Below are positions 52,376-63,980 of a DNA stretch of 64,000 nucleotides, one piece after another; positions within the stretch are counted from its first letter, which is position 1; each line of letters opens with the position of its first letter. The stretch lies in NCBI RefSeq assembly GCF_947507565.1, contig NC_089183.1, positions 2,232,001-2,296,000 on the forward strand, in the 5' to 3' direction. Source of the DNA: Oscarella lobularis. Taxonomy: Eukaryota > Porifera > Homoscleromorpha > Homosclerophorida > Oscarellidae. A model generated the notes under the pieces. It searched no databases. It saw only the letters and a list, made by a program, of their open reading frames with translations, and was not told the DNA's origin. Both the position numbers and the translations under genes were made by a program.

Positions 52376-52555
52376 ATGAGCTTTTCTAGACATTCAAAAA
52401 CGTGGCTGATAATCGCTTTCGTCTTTGCCCGAGTCCGTTGCGCGGAAAACGAGAGTGGGCCTGGGGTCCCAATTATATACCCCCAAAACTTACTGAAGCT
52501 CGCGCAATTTGGAGTTCGGACGGCGTTGCCTATGTTCAGAAGGCGCTTCGGCTAA
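52376..52555 (+). CDS. Possible small secreted peptide precursor
   Basis: A 59-residue frame with a credible signal peptide (KTWLIIAFVFARVRCA, cleavage after CA near residue 23) and a short mature region ending FRRRFG before the stop. A terminal Gly after Arg-Phe is the form of an amidation-ready RFamide peptide, but the sequence is short and there is no second copy. Low-confidence gene. Confidence 0.3.
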   Translation: MSFSRHSKTWLIIAFVFARVRCAENESGPGVPIIYPQNLLKLAQFGVRTALPMFRRRFG

Positions 52556-52662
52556 TTCCAGGGGCGAATAAGAACTCAAAAAGCGTGCGAGAACGTCGAA
52601 TCGATCCGAATGCGAGGAGACGAAATCCGGGCTTTTGAGCTACGGGCTATAGCTAGTTATAG

Positions 52663-52682
52663 CACGGATACTAGTATCCGTG
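52663..52682. repeat. 20-bp perfect palindrome, site 2
   Basis: Identical core to 26311-26332, in unrelated flanks. Confidence 0.8.
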
Positions 52683-54620
52683 GCGATAGGCCTACACCAG
52701 TTTGTCTTCCCTTCTGAAAATTTGGCCTCAGGGATACATGTAAGGGTTTCGCGAGGCCGCGCTGAGCACGCTTTGATGAGCGTGAAATGCATCCGACCTC
52801 GACGGCAATTATTCGCAATTATCAGAAACCTAAGTCGGAAAATTTCATTCGAACGCTGATTAATTTAGTTGTCGCCTAAAAAATCCTCATAGACAAAAAT
52901 AGGCATTTTATCAAATCATGATCTTTCTTATTCAAAAATGACGTTGACCGTCTGGCGTCTGCCCTTTCTTGATTCATTTCACGTCCGCACAAAGGTAAAT
53001 CATTAAGTAAAAAGCAGAATACTTTAACGGCTTAGACATCATTTGAGCGATCTGATCTTTTCAACGACGCTTGTCTTCAGCTCACGTGGTTTCAGCACAA
53101 GTGGCTCTGAAATATTGATATCAATAAATAGTCAGTTATTTCTTTTAATTACCTTGCGGCGCTTCATTAATTAATTAATTAATACCGAGATGAAGAATTT
53201 CGAAACCGTTTCTCATGCATGATAGACAAGTACATCTGTCGTCTCATCTTCATTTTGTACGCAATGAGACGCAGCATAGGAAACAAGCTATCCATCTACA
53301 GTAAATAATCAAAGACACGGGGATCACTATATCACAATGACAAACCGGCCACACTTTGCGATTTTCAATGTGTAATAATAAGTAAACGGACTCAGAAGAC
53401 AAAGCGATTTCTCTTTGAATTCTCCTTTCGACAATCGACAAATCATATAGGACCTCGCCTCAGCGATATATATATATATATTGGGTCACATCAAAAACAA
53501 TGGCCGTCCAGCACTAAAAAATTATTTATTTAAGTAAAATTAGTCTTAAATAATTACTTTATTTTGTACATCGATCCAAAATAAATCACCACTGAGGATG
53601 AAGTCGTTGTTAATAAGTTCAAAAAGAAACGCTCGATGCTGGTTGATTGTTGCCATGGCAGCGTGATGCTAACTAAACTCAGCCTACACGTCCACTGAGC
53701 TCCAAATCCAACCAAAATCCTACGCTAAAATTTATAAATTAATTTAAATCAGTGGGGGGGGGGGGGGGGGGGGGGGCAGTAGCTAATTAGTCTAATCAGG
53801 TAGAGGTAGCGAGACATTTGATTGGTAGTTAGGTAATTGAGACAGTTGTACTTGAGTCGTTGAGCTAAACGCGTGTCTGTGCAAGGCCTGAATAAAAGGG
53901 AGAAATCCGAAGCCGCGGCGCTATTACAATCTGATGATGCTCGAGGCAACCGGGCTCTTAATTAACTGCTGCAGACCCGCGGCCACGTTGCCTGATGACT
54001 CGTCTGACGACGCGGTCTCACTGTATCATCAGTATGTACGTACAGGAATAAAGGATGTTTTTCTAAGCTAGCGTACGTTCTCATGCAAATTCCTGACTCT
54101 TTTTTCTATCTCTGCTTTTGTTACGTCTTGCCGTACACCCTGCGCGTCCGCCTCGCCGTGTAACCATATCTATGGTGTAACTGACCATGAACAAGAAGCA
54201 CGCAGGTGTATATTAGATTGCGATACTAGATGCGCCACGCAGTGCACGTTTCGGCTCCGCGAAGACCCACGTACTTCAGCTCAGTGCCTATACATACGCT
54301 CCAAGAGCTTCACTTGCCGTGTGTGAATGGCTCGCACGCTAGCAGCTAGCCCAGCGTTGTCTGAGAAAACGGCCGATCGAAGCGAAGTTCCGCATTTCTA
54401 CGTCAGCAACTAAATATAGCACGTCGATGCATCCGTCGACGTCACATGACTGAAACAGAAGTGCAGTATCTGCGGCAGTGCCCACAGCGTATTTCTTTCG
54501 TTAGTTCACTTAGTTGACTAAGTTTCAGCATGAAGAGTGCTTATACAGAGTTATGGGCTCTATACAAAATGTCAGTGTCCTAAATAAAATAAAAAACTTT
54601 AGCTACTTTCTTTTTCGTAG
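52683..54620. other. Intergenic region and 5' flank of RTK1
   Basis: No gene seen to 53930. It includes an AT microsatellite near 53467 and 23 consecutive G at 53754-53776. From about 53935 the sequence is shared with 58840-59463 upstream of RTK2. That shared part has a GAGGCAAC...GTTGCC hairpin and a conserved CACTAAATATA/AACTAAATATA TATA-like site. The first coding exon of both kinases probably lies here but I cannot place it. Confidence 0.45.
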
Positions 54621-57600
54621 GTCTTACATTGCTCGCTTTCTCTCTGCTGATACGCGCAGTGCAACTTGAATCCGCCAAACGGCGCATATCCACATGCCCG
54701 CATCGCGGTGATTTTCAATGTCTCAACGGACAGTGCATTTCTCGACGTCATCGTTGCGACGGACATGTTGACTGCGGCGATGGCTCAGACGAAAACATTG
54801 GTTGCGAACAACGGAGGAAACGTTCCAGCTGCATCTCTTCCCACGAATTCCAGTGCGAAAATGGAAGATGCATTCCTTCACGATGGTACTGTGACGGTGA
54901 CAACGACTGTGGCGATTTTTCAGATGAACGTAACTGTTCTAGCTACTGCCGCCAAGATCAGTCACGGTTTTGGTGCAAAAATGACGACCGTTGTATTCGT
55001 CTATCTGCTCGCTGCAACGGTCGCAACGACTGTGGCGATTTTTCAGATGAACTATGCTGTGATGGGAACAATATCGGCAGGTTTTGGAAGTGCGATGACG
55101 GAAGTTGTATCCATCAAAGATACCGCTGTGACGGTGACAACGACTGTGTCGATTTATCAGATGAACAAAACTGTTTTAGCCACTGCCAGCAAGATACGTC
55201 AAGATATTGGTGCAAGAATAACGGCCGTTGTATTCGTCAAAGCTTCCTTTGCAATGGTGACAACGACTGTGGCGATTTTTCAGATGAACGTAACTGTTCT
55301 AGCTCCTGCCGCCAAGATCCGTCACTGTTTTGGTGCAAAAATGACGACCTTTGTATTCATAGAATTTATCGCTGCAACGGTCGCAACGACTGTGGCGATT
55401 TTTCAGATGAACGTAACTGTTCTAGCTCCTGCCGCCAAGATCCGTCACTGTTTTGGTGCAAAAATGACGACCTTTGTATTCATCGAACTTATCGCTGCGA
55501 CGGTCGCAACGACTGTGGCAATTTTTCAGATGAACGTAACTGTTCTAGCTACTGCCGCCAATATCCGCAACTGTTTTGGTGCAATTCTAGCTACTGCCGC
55601 CAAGATCCGCAACTGTTTTGGTGCAAGAATATTGACCGTTGTACTCGTCTATCTTCTCGCTGCGACGGTCGCAACGACTGTGGCGATTTATCAGATGAAC
55701 GTAACTGTTCTAGCTACTGCCGCCAAGATCCGCCACGGTTTTGGTGCAAAAATGACGACCGTTGTATTCATCTATCTTCTCGCTGCGACGGTCGCAACGA
55801 CTGTGGCGATTTTTCAGATGAACTATGCTGTGATGGGAACAATATCGGCAGGTTTTGGAAGTGCGATGACGGAAGTTGTATCCATCAAAGATACCGCTGT
55901 GACGGTGACAACGACTGTGTCGATTTATCAGATGAACAAAACTGTTTTAGCCACTGCCAGCAAGATACGTCAAGATATTGGTGCAAGAATAACGGCCGTT
56001 GTATTCGTCAAAGCTTCCTTTGCAATGGTGACAACGACTGTGGCGATTTATCAGATGAACTATGCTGTGATGGGAACACTAGCAGCCAGGCATGGAAGTG
56101 CGAGGACGGAAGTTGTATTCATCAAAGTTACCGCTGCGACGGTGATTACGACTGCCAAGACCAGTCAGACGAAAACAACTGTGGTACGACATGCAATAAA
56201 GCGAATAACACCGCACCTCCGCGAAAAACATGCATGATACTCTCCAGTAGTTTAGCGTTCGTTGTGATGAGATATCACAGATAAAAAATCCGTACCTGCA
56301 ACAGCTCAGAATCAAATTTGTACAGTGGAACCTGCTTATTGCAGCCATACTTTGACCAGACGTTTCCAACCGCAATAAAGAGGTACGTGGCCTGAATTCG
56401 AGAAGAAAATAGATTAGGTTGGCCACTACGGAAATTTATTTAATTAAATAACTAAGTTCGCCCGCTTTCTCAAGAGGCTCTTTACTCTTCAGGTAATAAA
56501 AGACACATGATTCTGACATAAAAATGACATTTAACGTCATAAAGTCGAACTTTTAACGGAACCGAAACCGTTGACGTGAAAACAGCTGTCTTTTATTGTC
56601 CCCCCCCCCCCCCCCCCCCACACACACACACAAAGACACCAGAGCGCGCGCCGCGCGCTCGGGAACAATAGGAGATAATCTACCGATTGCGTTTTAGACA
56701 TTAAAACTTCTGCGACTATCGCCGTTGCAACAAGTCTCTGTGCATTGATGGTTTTAATAATTACGCCTCTAATTGTAATTTGGTGTCAAAAGCGTTTGGC
56801 TTGTAAATGCATCTACCAGCGTCGCACGACAGGACAAATGCCTATCACACAAAATGTCGTTGAAATGCAAACCTGCTTGAATGAACTTTGGGATTCTGAC
56901 ATCGTTGCGGAAATAGGTAACTTGGGCATTTGCCCTACACGTCTAACGGTAGAAAAGGACATTGGAGAAGGTTAATTGACTAAAAGACCCATTGAGAGAT
57001 GCCTATATACTTGTTTGTAGGTAATTTCGGAAGAGTCTACAAATGTCTGCTAGACGGGAGTACTGTTGCTGCAAAATTAGCTAAATCAGGTTATAAATAT
57101 CTTTAAATATGTGTACAAAATCATATTGAATGATGTAGAAGTGAATGTGCGTGATTTCATATTAGAAGCCCTTCGAATGAAATGCCTTAGTCACCTAAAT
57201 GTTCTGAAGTTGATTGGCATTTGCTGGTCGCCCAATCCTGAACATGAGCAATACTACAGACCCTTGATACTTCTTCCCTACATGGTTTTGCGAGACTTGA
57301 GAACATATTTGCGCAAGCAAAAATCACTTTATGTTCTCAGTTCTGAAGCCGAAGACGTGGCTGTCTCCCGTGACGTAACACATTTGTTCTTTAGCATTTT
57401 GTTACCTTAATTAATTTTTTAGCTTTTCAGACATCTTCAGTTTGGATATCAAATTGCAAAAGGAATGGAATATTTGTCAAGAAAAATGATACTACATCGA
57501 GATTTGGCAGCGCGGAATTGCATGTATTGATCAACGTCTTAAATCGTTCTAGTTTTTACATAATTCACCAAGTGAATGATTTTAGGGTGGACTGGGATCT

Positions 57601-58139
57601 CACTATCAAAATATCCGATTTTGGATTAGCCCGAGCATTGGAAGAAGACAAGGACTATTATCGGAATACACCAGGCAAAGTTGCGCTCCCGATTCGCTGG
57701 GTTGCTCTAGAAGGTCTAACGGAAGGACTATTTACTACAAAAAGTGACGTGGTGAGTTGACATTTAGAGCGCAAACTAGATTTATAGCGCAGTAAGTTCG
57801 TGTCATATGTGCGCAGTGGTCATATGGCATTACGTTGTGGGAATTGATGACAATGGGAATGACTCCATATCCTGGTGTTGGGGCCGCTAACCTTGTTTCC
57901 CTCCTTCAAGAGGGAATGCGACTCAGCCAACCTAAGCATTGTCCTGATCGAATGTACACTACTAACGATCATTGATATCCCGCCGTTGCTTAAAATATTT
58001 GTTTGTCTAATGAAGGTTCAGGATAATGGCTGACTGTTTGTTGGAAAACCCAGAAGAACGTCCGTCGTTTAGTGTATTGGTCAGCGATGTCAGTAAGTTC
58101 ATGCTGACAAACAAAGTAGCAGAATACACAAGTGTTTAG
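54621..58139 (+). CDS. Receptor tyrosine kinase RTK1: 12 LDLa, TM, MET-like kinase
   Basis: Exons: 54621-56183, 56698-56970, 57021-57089, 57139-57374, 57423-57523, 57586-57751, 57817-57953 and 58016-58139. All have GT-AG sites and consistent phase. Exon one encodes the signal-peptide core ([15 protein letters not shown]) and 12 LDLa modules, with an RRKRS site between LDLa1 and LDLa2; the start codon is in an unseen exon. Exon two has the TM. The kinase has GEGNFGRV, VAAK, LPYM hinge, [14 protein letters not shown], activation-loop [11 protein letters not shown] and SDVWSYG. ALE instead of APE, LPYM and the DYY spacing are as in MET/RON. The protein ends EYTSV, a PDZ-ligand form. All catalytic residues are present, so an active membrane kinase is likely. 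Confidence 0.88.
56184..56697. other. RTK1 intron with C-run and CA repeat
   Basis: Holds 20 consecutive C at 56600-56619, then (CA)n, then a GC-rich self-complementary string (GCGCGCGCCGCGCGCTC). No coding signal. Confidence 0.7.
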
Positions 58140-59463
58140 CAGAATAAGAATTATAAACTTTCTCACCTTCAAACTTGTTTAGAGATTATTGTCAACGTCA
58201 GGAAATCAATGTTCTCTGGTGTTTAATTATCGGTTATGTTTGGGTGTTCGTTGCATCTTTTTCATAGACTATAACAATGCTTCTAGAGCAGGCATACTCT
58301 CTTTTGGTTGGCTTTTTCCATTGCTATAACATAGTTTGCACTTTCCTAAACCGTATACAGTAGCTTTATATCAATTAGTTCACATTAACGTTAGGGTACA
58401 GGTTTCGCAACGACAGATTGCGTCGCGTTTTACTCAGGAAAGACTGCTTTGAGAAAGCGACTCATCCGTTTCTTCTACAGTTCTATCGTCTTGTCGCAAC
58501 TCGTCTGGTTTGCACGCTGACCCACGACCGAGGTATAATTCTGCGCATAATGAATTGACCATTGAACTCATAGTCGTTTCATAGAAGACGCCGTCTAGCT
58601 ATTCTATAACGGTTGTTTCTGGACTCGCTATGCGTCACGTAGATTTGACGTAGCCTCGGACCCAGGCCTCCCCCACGAACTTCGTTAGCTGGGAGAGGTA
58701 ATCACGTGGAAAGTTTGGGAGCATGTGACATAATGAGGTACCAGGCCTCTCCCAGCTAACGAAGTGGGGGAGGCCTGGGTCCGAGGCTTGATTTGACGTC
58801 TCAAAAAGAGTCAATCATCGTAAAGATGCGTTATGATGCATGAGGCAACCGGGCTCGCAACTGCTGCAGACCCGCGAAACGTTGCCTGGTGAGTCGTCTG
58901 ACAATTAGCGCGGCCACACTGAAGCCGTACGACTACAAAATGGAATCAAGTATATTTTTCTAAGCTAGCGTACGTTCTTATACGAATTTCTGACTCTTTT
59001 GGTACGTCTCGCCGAACACCTCGCGCGTCTCCTCGCTGTGTAACTAACCATGAACAAGAAGAACGCAGGTGTATATTAGATTGCGATACTAGATGCGCCA
59101 CGTACGCGGTGTACGCTGCCCCGCGAATTAAGGCCCACTTCATACAGCTCAGTGCCTTTACATACGTTCCGAAAGCTTCATTTGCCGTGCGTGAATGGCT
59201 CGCACGCTGGCAGCTGTGCCAGTGTTGTCTGAGAAAACGGCCGCGAAGCGTAGTGGCTCATTTCTACGTCAGCCACTAAATATATCACGTCCATACATCC
59301 GTTGACGTCACATGTACAGTGCCCACAAAGTACTTCTTTCGTTAGGTCACTTTGGCTTACAGTAGTTGAATAAGTTTCAGCAGAGTGCTTATAGAGAGTT
59401 ATGCAAGGGCTCTGAAATAGCAGTGTCCTAAATAAAATTTTAGCTACTTTCTCTTTCGTATAG
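58140..59463. other. Spacer between RTK1 and RTK2
   Basis: Holds RTK1 3' flank, a MITE-like element (58652-58789) and from about 58840 the duplicated RTK 5' flank. No other gene seen. Confidence 0.5.
58652..58789. mobile_element. MITE-like foldback element with target-site duplication
   Basis: About 43-47-bp terminal inverted repeats (58652-58698 and 58746-58788, starting AGCCTCGGACCCAGGCCTCC) flank a ~47-nt centre. The left arm has 4 extra bases (GAAC). The element is bracketed by a perfect 10-bp direct repeat, GATTTGACGT (58642-58651 and 58790-58799), as expected for a target-site duplication. Confidence 0.75.
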
Positions 59464-62268
59464 GTATTACATTGCTCGCTTTCTCTCTGCTGATACGCGC
59501 AGTGCAACTTGAATCCGCCAAACGGCGCCTATTCACATGCACGCATCGCGGTGATTTTCAATGTCTCAACGGACAGTGCATTTCTCGACGTCATCGTTGC
59601 GACGGAAACGTCGACTGCAGCGATGGCTCAGACGAAAACAGTGGTTGCGAACAACGGAGGAAACGTTCCAGCTGCATCTCTTCTCAATTCCATTGCGCAA
59701 ATGGAAAGTGCATTCCTTCAGGATGGTACTGTGACGGTGGCAACGATTGTGGCGACTTTTCAGATGAACGTAACTGTTCTAGCTACTGCCGCCAAGATCC
59801 GTCACGGTTTTGGTGCAAAAATGACGACCGTTGTATTCGTCTATCTTCTCGCTGCGACGGTCGCAACGACTGTGGCGATTTTTCAGATGAACGTAACTGT
59901 TCTAGCTACTGCCGCCAAGATCCGTCACGGTTTTGGTGCAAGAATGAAGGCCGTTGTATTCTTCAAACTGATCGCTGCGACAGCCACAACGACTGTGGCG
60001 ATTTTTCAGATGAGCGTAACTGTTCTAGCTCCTGCCGCCAAGATCCGTCACTGTTTTGGTGCAAAAATGAAGGCCGTTGTATTCTTCAAACTTATCGATG
60101 CGACGGCCACAACAACTGTGGCGATTTTTCAGATGAACTATGCTGTGCCGGGGAAATTAACAGCCTATTTACGGTTTGGCCGTGTAACGACGGAAGTTGT
60201 ATTCAAACAAGCTACCGCTGTGACGGTGACAACGACTGTGTCGATTTATCAGATGAACAAAACTGTTTTAGCCACTGCCAGCAAGATACGTCAAGGCATT
60301 GGTGTAAGAATAACGGCCGTTGTATTCGTCAAAGCTTCCTTTGCAATGGTGACAACGACTGTGGCGATTCATCAGATGAACTATGCTGTGACGGGGACAC
60401 TAGCAGCCAGGCATGGAAGTGCGAGGACGGAAGTTGTATTCATCAAAGTTACCGCTGCGACGGTGATTACGACTGCCAAGACCAGTCAGACGAAAAAAAC
60501 TGCGGTAGGACATGCAATAATGCGAATCATACCGCTTTCCGCGAAAACATGCATGATAGCAAAGTAACCTCTCCAGTAGCTATGCGTTCTTTATATTAGC
60601 CAAAAACCCATAACTGCATTTGCTCAGTATCAAAATTTGGCAAAGATTGTGAAAACGCTGACGTTAGGCTGTTTGAAATTGTATACTTCCTGATCTAAAA
60701 TAGCAATGAAGCTAGAGTACTTTCGGAAAAATAATTGGGACTATACCATAGATGTAATAATGCGCACATTTCTACACTGATTTTAGAAGATGATAATCTA
60801 TCGATTTCTTTTTAGACATTCAAAATTCTGCTGTGGCTATTGCTGTTCCAACATGTCTCTGCGCGGTGATAATTTTTATAATTACTCCTGCAATGGTATA
60901 TTGGTGTAGAAAACATTTTGCCTGTGAATGCGCCTACCAACGCCGCACGAAAGAAAGAGAAGTGCCTGTCATGCAAAATGTCGTTGAAATGAAAACCTGC
61001 TCAAATGAACTTTGGGATTCTGGCATTGTTGCGGAAATAGGCGGTTTGGGCGTTTGCCCAACACGCCTAACGATAGAGAAAGACATCGGGGAAGGTCCAT
61101 TTAATTGCCTAAATAACCCTTTTGAGAAATGCTCAATTATCTGTTTGTAGGTAGTTTCGGAAGAGTCTACAAATGTCTGTTAAACGGGAGTACTGTTGCC
61201 GCAAAATCAGCTAAATCAGGTCATAGATATACATTTGAATAAGAGTGCGAAAGTCTATTGAACAATGTAGGAGTGAACATGCGTGATTTCATATTTGAAG
61301 CCCTTCGAATGAAATGCCTTAGTCATCAAAATGTTATGACGTTGCTTGGCATTTGCTGGTCTCCCAATTCTGAACATGAGCAATACTACAGACCCTTGAT
61401 ACTGCTTCCGTACATGGTTTTACAAGACTTGAGAAACTATTTGCGCAAGCAGCAATCACTTTATGTTCTAAGTTCTCCAGCTGAGGGCGATGAAGACGTG
61501 GCTATGCCCCGTGACGTAAATTTTGGTGCCATTATATATTTCATTTTGCTTATTTTTGCGATCTTAGCTTTTCAGACTTCTTCAGTTTGGATATCAAATT
61601 GCAAAAGGAATGGAGTATTTGTCAGGAAAAATGATACTACATCGAGATTTGGCTGCGCGGAATTGCATGTATTGATCAACGTTTTCAATCGTTCTACTTT
61701 TATTCACCAAGTGAATTGTTTTAGGGTAGACTGGGATCTCACTATCAAAATATCCGATTTTGGATTAGCGAGGGCATTGGAAAAAGACAAGGACTACTAC
61801 CGGAATACACCAGACAAAGCTGGACTCCCAATTCGATGGGTTGCTTTAGAAGGTTTAACGGAGGGAATATTTACAACAAAAAGTGACGTCGTGAGTCAGT
61901 CAGACCGCAAACTAGACCAAGTATAGTAATTTCGTGTCTATGCAGTGGTCGTATGGCATTACGTTGTGGGAAGTGATGACAATGGGAATGACTCCATATC
62001 CTGGGGTTCCTGTCGCTGGCCTTGTTCCGCTTCTTCAAGAGGGAATGCGACTCAACCAACCTAAGCATTGTCCTGATCGAATGTAAACTACTAACGATCA
62101 TTGATATCCCGCCGTTGCTTTAAATATTTGTTTGTCTTATGAAGGTTCAAGATAATGGCTGACTGTTGGTTGGAAAACCCAGAAGAACGACCGTCGTTTC
62201 AGTTATTGGTCAACGATGTCAGTGAGTTCATGATGGCAACCAAAGCAGCAGAATACACAAGTGTCTAG
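59464..62268 (+). CDS. Receptor tyrosine kinase RTK2: 8 LDLa, TM, MET-like kinase
   Basis: Tandem paralogue of RTK1 with the same exon plan: 59464-60504, 60816-61094, 61151-61219, 61271-61515, 61568-61668, 61725-61890, 61946-62082 and 62145-62268. Eight LDLa modules, with RRKRS between the first two. TM near [20 protein letters not shown]. The kinase has [48 protein letters not shown] and the terminal EYTSV. The donor after GEG is GTCCAT, weaker than RTK1's. It has four fewer LDLa modules than RTK1; kinase exons are highly similar. The start codon exon is not identified. Confidence 0.87.
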
Positions 62269-63805
62269 CAGCCTCCAGTGACTGTTGAACTCTCTTACTG
62301 TTTCAAACTAGTTTAGGCATTACAGTCAATGACCTCTAGCTGAGTTTTAGTTATGGGTTTCGTTTGTGTTGGTATCTTTTTCGCATAGACTAGATAACTT
62401 GTGCTGTTGAAACTTGAGTGAAACCCGACTAGTGCAGAAATTACCTGAAATTGAAAGGCGAACACCTTGTTGGGGTCTATCCCCTGATAGAATGTCACCA
62501 CGCGCCTGGAGGAAAGTAACTGCGTTCTCAAGCTCGTTATTACTAACGACGCATTTCATTTCAAAGTCTTGTTGGCGATCTAATGATCTAATTAATTAAC
62601 ATCCGATGTTCTTCAGGTAGACATATTCACTGCACATGATGTTAGGCGCGAGAAAAGCTCGGAGAGACAATAGGACTAATGACGTTGGATCTCCCTCAAG
62701 TGAGAATGATTCTCTAATTTGAAAATGACTCCGCTACATTGGATCCAGCGTTCCCTTACATTCGCGCGGCGGCCGGGTTCCTCGCGCGGGGCCTCGATCT
62801 GCATGATGATCGAAGGCGACCGCCATTTGGAAGAGAGACGACTAGTATAACAACACCGCGCGGTCAAACAGTTTGTGCGAGTCCAAATTGAACGCTTCGG
62901 GGATCCGGAAAAGAAATTAATCGTCCTGTCCAATGCTTCTCAAAACTTGAGAGTACGTGAGCTATCGATTGCGAAGCGCTTCGCAGTTGTAGATCGCTGC
63001 AGAAAACGATCGAGGCGAATGTGATCGGGTCCGGATCGCTCCGAAAAAACAGGCACCCGATATCGCCCATACGCTTACCGACGCCGTATTTTGCATCGTT
63101 GTTGGCTCCCACGCCGTGATCGTCGCCGAAATCGGCTGTTTTCTTCGCCTAAAGCCACGTTCTTCACCGTTGCGTTCTTCTAGATCACGTGTTCGTTCTC
63201 CTATCGTCGAGGACACACCCACAGCTCGCTCGCTCGAACGGTAAATTAACCGTAAAAGACGACACAAGTCGTCGATCGTTTCCTAATCTCTCCGTTATCG
63301 AAAGACGAAAACCGAAGGTCTTGCATGCGAAAGCGAAGGGAGCATCGAGATCTTCAGCGGATATGTCAAACGTATAACAAAAGAAAGCGATAAAGGAGGT
63401 TGTAAAAGGAAACGACTTTGGGTCGTTCGTTTCCTACCGTGGGCGTGATTCGAATCTTGTGGTTGCGACGCCGGACGCTAGCAATTAAATGCATGCAATT
63501 TAATTATACCTGCAGACCAATCCCGTGAAGCTTAATTTGCATGACGACATGAGGTAGTCTGCTCATTGGTCAAGAGCGGCTACTGTACCAGAGACTAAGG
63601 AAATCGGTTTGTATTTTTATGACCCTATCGAGTTGAAATTTAGTTTACAGTAGATTGTAAGTGCATTGTAGAGCGTTTGTCGAATGACATTTACCGCCTA
63701 CATACATACGTTTCCGGCACGTGAGCTGAAAACCACCTTATACTTCCATATGCGTCATCAAGCTTTGCCAAAACTCTGAGTGTCTTCCAATTGTCAACGT
63801 TATCC
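62269..63805. other. Intergenic region
   Basis: RTK2 3' flank to about 62350. After that I see no gene; short open frames lack motifs. Confidence 0.45.
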
Positions 63806-63980
63806 ATGGTTTCTGCGGACAAAAATGCTATATTCTGCATTCTTTTATATCTTTGCTGCGTGAGTCGAGCCCAGTTCCCGACGGCTTGCGTGCGAAACGT
63901 AACTCGCTACGTCAGCGGCGGCGATGGCGTCGAAGCGCAAGAACTAACTCCTGTCTGCTGTCCTGACGCTTGTGGTGCCG
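63806..63980 (+). CDS. First exon of a secreted protein, runs off the window
   Basis: The ATG at 63806 opens a signal peptide (AIFCILLYLCCVSRAQ) and a short cysteine-containing region (TPVCCPDACGAG). It stops at a good donor, GCCG then GTGAGA at 63981. The next exon lies outside the window. The family cannot be told from this exon. Confidence 0.6.

Noticed and set aside
54666-56237. A 523-codon open frame overlapping the LDLa exon of RTK1 in another frame, with a 352-codon counterpart in RTK2
   Set aside because: It follows from the repeated LDLa codon pattern. It lacks any recognisable domain, repeats with the module period, and the LDLa frame carries all the conserved cysteines.
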